Source of the DNA: Typhlomys cinereus
Lineage: Eukaryota; Chordata; Mammalia; Rodentia; Platacanthomyidae
DNA: 64,000 nt
Reading direction: 5' to 3'
NCBI GenBank assembly: GCA_023101885.1
Contig: JALPQD010000017.1
Span: forward strand, 172,220 to 236,219
Shown piece after piece: positions 58,626 through 64,000 of this stretch. The notes under the pieces are model-generated. The model worked only from the letters and a program-made list of their open reading frames with translations, was not told the DNA's origin and made no database searches. The first letter of the stretch is position 1. Every line of letters begins with the position of its first letter. Made by a program: the position numbers and the translations under genes.

Positions 58626-59354
58626 ATACAAAAACTGTCATTACAGAAATATAAAAATGAATGGTAAAATTCATGCTGATTATTTAAAAATTTAAATTTT
58701 CCTTTATTTACAATAACATTAAATAGTAACTAAGAGAAAATCATAATGATATGAGAGACAATGTACAAGAATAGAATGAAATCTATAATTCAGCATATTC
58801 TATGCTATTTTTTTCTACTTTTCAAACAAGAGTCTCCAAGTCTTCATTCCACAGTGGACCCCGCAGATTATTTAGCACCTGTCTAAGGATCCCGAGGGAA
58901 TCTACTGAGCAAAGACTCTCTAGTGGAAGTGACTGTTTCTTACTTGAAATCAGTTTCTGATTTGACCCATAGCATCAGAATGAAAATATAAACCCTCATA
59001 AATATGTCACATGTCAATATGTCAATAGCCTATGATTCTAAGTTTAGAGTGTTAAACTTGCCAAAACTGTTTAACAAATTTTTAACTATCTCAAGGTTAC
59101 AATGTGCTTCTTTCTGTAGATTCAATGAGTAAAAATTCACTTAGAATTGACTTTGGGGTAAATGATATACTGTTCTTTAGCGTGCAGTTAGGTCAGGTCA
59201 AGAGTGCCGTATTGTTTATCATCTCTTTATAAACCTTTAATTTGATGTCGTCCACCTTAGCAATCACCTCCACATCTCCTTTATGGAATTCGCTTCTTCT
59301 ACTTCTTGAGCTACATTGAGCATCTTGCCATGTAATCTTTGAGTTTGTATATAT
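58626..59354. other. Unannotated AT-rich sequence
   Basis: Nothing recognised. Confidence 0.4.
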
Positions 59355-59393
59355 GCACATTTGTGCGTGTGCATGCGTGAGTGTGTGTGTGCA

Positions 59394-59441
<48 letters not shown>

Positions 59442-59715
59442 CCAGAAGTCAACTTTGGGTGTTATTCCTCAGGTACCTTGTATCCAGCTCAGAAATGCTG
59501 GATACCTTGTTTGTTGAAAGAGGATCTCTACTGACCTAGAACTCTGTGCCAGCTAGCCAGGAAGGCCTTGAAAATCTACCTCCCTCGACCTCCCATGTCA
59601 GCATTACTAGGGTTACAAGCACATCCACCAGCCACATGGATTTCAGGAATAAAACTGAGGACACAAGCTTTCATGACAAGCACCCTCCAGACTAAGATAT
59701 CTCTCCGTCCCACTT
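59355..59715 (-). repeat. B3-type composite SINE with (GT)n
   Basis: GT run 59399-59439 (tail in reverse), then 'gaccagaagtcaactttgggtgttattcctcaggtacctt', 'tttgttgaaagaggatctctactgacctagaactctgtgcc', 'agggttacaagcacatccaccagccacatgga' and 'cagactaagatatctctccgtccc', the reverse of a composite SINE with B1-like middle. Confidence 0.8.
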
Positions 59716-59889
59716 TCCACATACTTAAATAACCATGTGATTACCTCTATTTCTTCCTTCTCCTCTTCAGGATGATGGGACTTCTCAGGCAATATCAAAA
59801 TAGGTAAAAATTATTTTTAACTATTAGGGAGACATACATTAGGGAATAGTCATTCTTGTCAAATAAATTATATCCATACCAGTTAATAC
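59716..59889. other. Unannotated sequence
   Basis: Nothing recognised. Confidence 0.4.
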
Positions 59890-60075
59890 TTGCTTAGTCT
59901 GTACCTGGCATTGTTCGAAACTTCATGTATATTAGTTTCATTATAATCCCATATCGGCTTACTAAGGGTATTGCTGGAACCGTCTATTTACAGATGGCAA
60001 ACAGAGAAACAGTGTTTGACTAACTGTCAGTGGCTGCTGAGTGGGGAAGCTGAATTCTAGCCTTGCCGTTCTCCC
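59890..60075 (-). repeat. MIR-like SINE
   Basis: 'Tagtctgtacctggcattgttcgaaacttcatgtatattagtttcattataatccc..tatttacagatggcaaacagagaaacag..ttgactaactgtcagtggctgctgagtggggaagctgaattctag' follows the reverse of MIR. Confidence 0.75.
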
Positions 60076-61560
60076 TTTAGATCCTAAGAAGAGACATGGG
60101 GGGGGGAGTTAGACAGGATTACGTGTGGGTTGCCAGTAGAGTAACATGTTACAGCAGCACTTAAGAAGACTCTGCTTCCATATGACCAAGAGAATGGATC
60201 AAGCAGAGCCTGAAGAGGTTCAAATCCACCCACTCTTTGCCACTCTGGCTTGGCCTTGCTTAGCTATAGCCTTGGAAAATAGATTTTCCCCGGGAAGCAC
60301 GATTTTACTTTGATTTTTCCCGCTGGCCTCTGGTGCATGAAAAGCCTTCACTAACTGGCCTTTGCTCAGAAATGCTGGTCCTCGCTGAGTGACCACCAGC
60401 CCACAAGTCTGTTCTGTGAACCACTGGGAATTCCCTGGCGGGACCACCCAGAAGCTGCAGCTGCTGCAGAGCGGTGGCCAGCTGTTAAATGAGCATCGGC
60501 GTCTGAGCAAGTGGACAGTGCTCGCTTTCTACTGCTGGCTCAGCCCGCCCCGCCTGGAAACACCCTCCGGCCCCACACGCAATGGGCCACATTCTTAGCC
60601 CGAAGGTCTCAAAGTCTTCCAGACAAGGAGGTATTTCCGTCCGAGAACTGGGGCAGAAGGCAGCTTCTCTGGAGTGCTGTCCACTGCCCATGGTCCAGCA
60701 GATCCAGCTGCGATTCTGGAAATGTGGTCAGACAGACTCGAAATGTGCCGATCCTCAGATAGTCCCCACTGAAAGAGCCATTTTCTCTTACAAAGACTTT
60801 CCATTGAATCATATCCTCTGCACTATCTCTGGCTTCTCAGAGAGGGACAGCAGAGACCTTGTAAGGAAAACATGTCCTTAAAACCCTTGCCTGTATCTTT
60901 TGTGGACAGCCAAGTTCATGCCTGGTCACCACCCTAAGAGGGCATTTGGCAATAGCTGCAGCCTTTTTAGCCGGATGAATAACAGTGTCTGGAAGAGCAG
61001 GCTGGGAGGGGGGGGTGGGAGTGGGGGGTGAGGGGTGTGAAAGCTGACTGGGAAGCCAGAGTATCAAATGAAGATCTCAGCCTTTCTCTCACTTCAGGGG
61101 AAAATTTCAGTGAACAGGTTATCTGACCTCACTACTTTTATGAATCAGATCCATGTCTGTAATTCGTTCTGGAACTTTACAGAAAGGTCGCAATGTAAAG
61201 ATTGTTGAAAGCAGATCACTTCATAAAAATAACGGGAGCCATCACCTCTGAGCACACGTGCTCCCCAGGAAGTTCAGACTTTCAAAGATCAAGTGACTTG
61301 AAATCCAGGACAAACCGTGTACACAATTTTGTCCCCTCTGCCTTGTCCTTTAACTAGGCCACCCGGAGCCTCTATTGCAAGATGTACACGGGCCTAGGGG
61401 ATGGAAAAAAGAAGTCAAGCCTAGCAGCAAATGTCACCTCAGCTGAAGCCACTCTCCCATCGAGAGGCAAAGAACACGGCTTCTTTAGGACGCAGCCTCA
61501 TGTGGGAAAGAAGCCATGGTGTATGGGCACCATACTGAGCCTTTCTTCCTTCCTCCAGCC
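60076..61560. other. Unannotated sequence, GC-richer in part
   Basis: Bases 60230-60900 have higher GC and several overlapping short frames on both strands, none with a recognisable domain. A G-run (61005-61040) sits on the plus strand. No CpG-island-like density. Confidence 0.4.
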
Positions 61561-61624
61561 CACCAGGGAGGAAGAAGATGACCCCTGCCCTCCAACGCAC
61601 CAGGGAGGAAGAAGATGACCCCTG
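61561..61624 (+). repeat. 37-base tandem duplication
   Basis: The unit CACCAGGGAGGAAGAAGATG... (61561-61597) is repeated from 61598 to about 61624 without a difference in the overlapping 27 bases. The period is 37, so a frame through it would shift between units. Confidence 0.95.
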
Positions 61625-61859
61625 CTCAGTGTTCACAGCTGACTGGGTAGGGAGTTTCCATGCTTCGCAAATAAAGATAGGCTGTCTAGTTAAATGATAC
61701 TCTCATATCGGAGTAAGTACTTTTTCAGTACCGTACAATAATTCAGACATAATCATACTGAAAAGGCATTTCCCTGAGGCTCATATTTAACTAGCTGTCC
61801 CTTCCCTTGCCCATGTGCTGAAGCCAAAGTCAAGGTGAGGTGTCTTCCTCTGTCATGCT
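61625..61859. other. Unannotated sequence
   Basis: Nothing recognised. Confidence 0.4.
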
Positions 61860-62080
61860 TTATTTTTTGAGACACTGAACCTATTTGGCTAGACTTGCCG
61901 ACTTGGCTATACTGGTACCAGAGAACTCCCGGGGATCCTCCTGTCTCCACCTCCCTGGCACTGAAATAACAGCATGTGCTGCCACCCCTTTCATTTTTTA
62001 CGTGTGTGCTGGGGATTTGAACTCAGTTCCTCTCGCTTGCACTTCAAGTACTTTACAGATTGAGCCACTTCCCCAGACCC
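61860..62080 (-). repeat. B3-type composite SINE
   Basis: 'Tattttttgagacactgaacctatttggctagacttgccgacttggctatactgg', 'ggggatcctcctgtctccacctccctggcactgaaataacagcatgtgctgccacc' and 'tttttacgtgtgtgctggggatttgaactcagttcctctcgcttgcacttcaagtactttacagattgagccacttcccc' give a nearly complete reverse composite SINE, including the tRNA-like head. Confidence 0.88.
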
Positions 62081-64000
62081 TGATAATAATCTTACACAAC
62101 AGCAATTAAACTGTGTAGTCTTTATCCTAATTAATAAACTGAGTTAAATTTTTACTAAATTTTATTTATTTTATTATTTAGAGAATATTAGTTTCTGTAA
62201 CCAAACCCATTGTAGATAAGACCTTACATATTTAATGCAGTGCATTAACTTATACAAATGGAAAAATTAAGTTTAATATTTCCAGACCAATATGGCTGTT
62301 AATCTCTGTATACTTAATTTTTATTTAATTTAGTAAGCTGCCCTAAGAGACGGCACAGAAATCTCCAATTTTAGATACTAAATATTTATTGATGGACTCG
62401 ATCAAAGTCCTGCATGAAAAACTCAGGGTGAGAGAAAAATGGTGAAAAAAAAAAAGTAGAGAAGAGAAAGGGAACCTTACAGTAATGCAGACGGGAGAGG
62501 AGAAGGACAGAGGGAAGAGGAGAGGAGGAGTCTAGAGTTGATTCTGACTGCAGGGGACAAACGATGACATCTGCATCTCTCGGAAAGATGAGTCATTCCG
62601 TCTAGATTAGCACGTACCTCTCTGGTGACACCAGCACCCACATGTCTTTGGCCACTCCAATTCGTGGCTCTCGATCACTAGAGACATCTCGGATGCTCCC
62701 GTGGTTCAAGCCATCACAGAGTCGATGCTGAGGAACATGATAGCAATAGGGCGGGTGAGGAAACCGCCCTGACCCTCCAGCTGCCCATGACCGCCAGCTT
62801 GTATGCTGAAGGTCATCCCGAAAAAAAATAAAGGAAAGCAGAATCTAAAAAACACATAGACAATATAGTGATAGCTGAGGACTTCTGTGAGCCAAGCGTG
62901 ACATTTGATGCTATGTAACTGTGAACATCAGGAGGAAAGCACAAGGGAGAAACGCCATTTCTATCTCACAGGTGGGAATGGTCGGATCCAAGGTGGCAGG
63001 AGACAGGCCGAAGGAATCCTGCTCTGAAGCTCGGCTCCTGTGTACCGCCCAGATCCCTACATGAACAAAGACAGATGCCAATCTTCTGCCCAGGCAGAGA
63101 ACATCCCCCACCCACTCAGGTGGCTAGCAAGGAGATGATGTGATGTTTAGAGTCTTAATGAAAAAAAAAAAAGCCAGGGCAAGGACTGAAACCATCTTCT
63201 GTTGTCTCTTAACTCAAGCCAGGTGTCTCCACGGCCACTTTCACAGCTAAGATCAAAACTGGAAATCGACACTGAGCTAATGTATACCTAGCAGTACAGT
63301 TGGCAGCCTGGTTCTTTTCTCTAGAGCATTTTACAAAGTGGGAAGGATTTGGAAAGAGAAACAGAAATGGACCTACACACACACATACACAAAGCTAGTA
63401 TTTTGATGCCAAGATCCTCTTAAAAGGTGAAGTTGTGTTTTTTGATAAGAAAAAGCTTTTAAGAATGTTTTTTGTATCATGCTGTATATCTGGATTTATA
63501 GTCAATTTCTCTCTTCACTCTGCTTTTCCCGTGACACAGAGCTGGGCTTCCTTTCATATCGTCTGACGGTTAACATTCTGCTTCTGAAAATTATCCATTA
63601 AAATTTTATCAATTTTGTATTTTGGTGAGACAGTATGAGGAAATGCCATTGTGAAATTAGATTTTTCCCTTTGACATCAGGCGTCCAGTCAGCAATCCAA
63701 TCCCATGTATTTCTGTTGAGACATTAGAGTTTGATATAATTTTGGGCAGAAAACATTTTAAAATATGAAACAATTGAATTTTCTAGATGGTCTTAGGGAC
63801 CACTTAGCTTAAGAGAATACACTTCCAAATCAAAAGCCTTTCAATCATTTTAAATATTATTTGGATGATATTTGCTCTCTGTGTAGTAGCAGCCTGAATT
63901 TGTATTGAATGTTTGACCGGTCCACGCACACATAGATGATGTATGAAATTATTATTTCATATTTTTTCTGGTGTTTGCATTGCAAGTGACATGTGGCTGA
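62081..64000. other. Unannotated sequence to the window end
   Basis: AT-rich, with short A runs near 62440 and 63160. The last 500 bases (63470-64000) lack recognisable repeats and look like possible conserved non-coding DNA. No gene supported. Confidence 0.4.

Overview
This window looks like mammalian, specifically rodent, nuclear DNA with no protein-coding gene that I can support. It is AT-rich, full of (CA)n and other simple repeats, and carries a rodent set of retroposons: B1-type, B1-ID composite, B2- and B3-type SINEs, with tRNA-like heads of the form GGGCTGGAGAGATGGCTCAG. Older elements shared by mammals (MIR, L2, old L1, MaLR-like LTRs) lie among them. The B2-type copies differ from the mouse consensus as I remember it, so a myomorph-type rodent other than mouse is likely. 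The exact species cannot be fixed from this sequence.

Layout. Bases 1-9208 are dominated by a gapped inverted duplication. Bases 1-2145 reappear as their reverse complement at 6649-8800, followed by 398 bases (8801-9198), a run of 10 Ns (9199-9208), and then a restart at 9209 that repeats 6467-6626. This looks more like a chimeric contig end beside an unmerged overlap than a biological palindrome. Bases 10085-12120 hold a degraded L1 ORF2/3' end broken by a MaLR-like LTR. Bases 13311-14040 hold a B1/ID-type SINE also broken by a MaLR-like LTR. Bases 16295-17506 hold two SINEs, one with a perfect 16-base target-site duplication. Bases 22240-27320 are a dense SINE/MIR/L2 cluster. Bases 31717-32394 hold a 5'-truncated L1 3' end with a 14-base target-site duplication, and a second L1 3' end lies at 36711-37345. 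Bases 45283-46690 are a simple-repeat and SINE cluster. Bases 49998-52290 hold a pair of 144-base direct repeats and a short poly-A-tailed segment of unknown origin. More SINEs and MIRs continue to about 62080.

The longest open frames are microsatellite translations (Cys-Val, Leu-Ser or Lys-rich runs), parts of transposable elements, or short chance frames. I saw no convincing exon, splice-bounded coding block, tRNA, rRNA or snRNA gene, and no CpG-island promoter. The window is best read as intergenic or intronic. Its unannotated stretches may contain conserved non-coding elements, which only alignment to other genomes could show. Transposable-element family names come from memory of consensus sequences, without a database search, and boundaries are approximate unless a target-site duplication fixes them.
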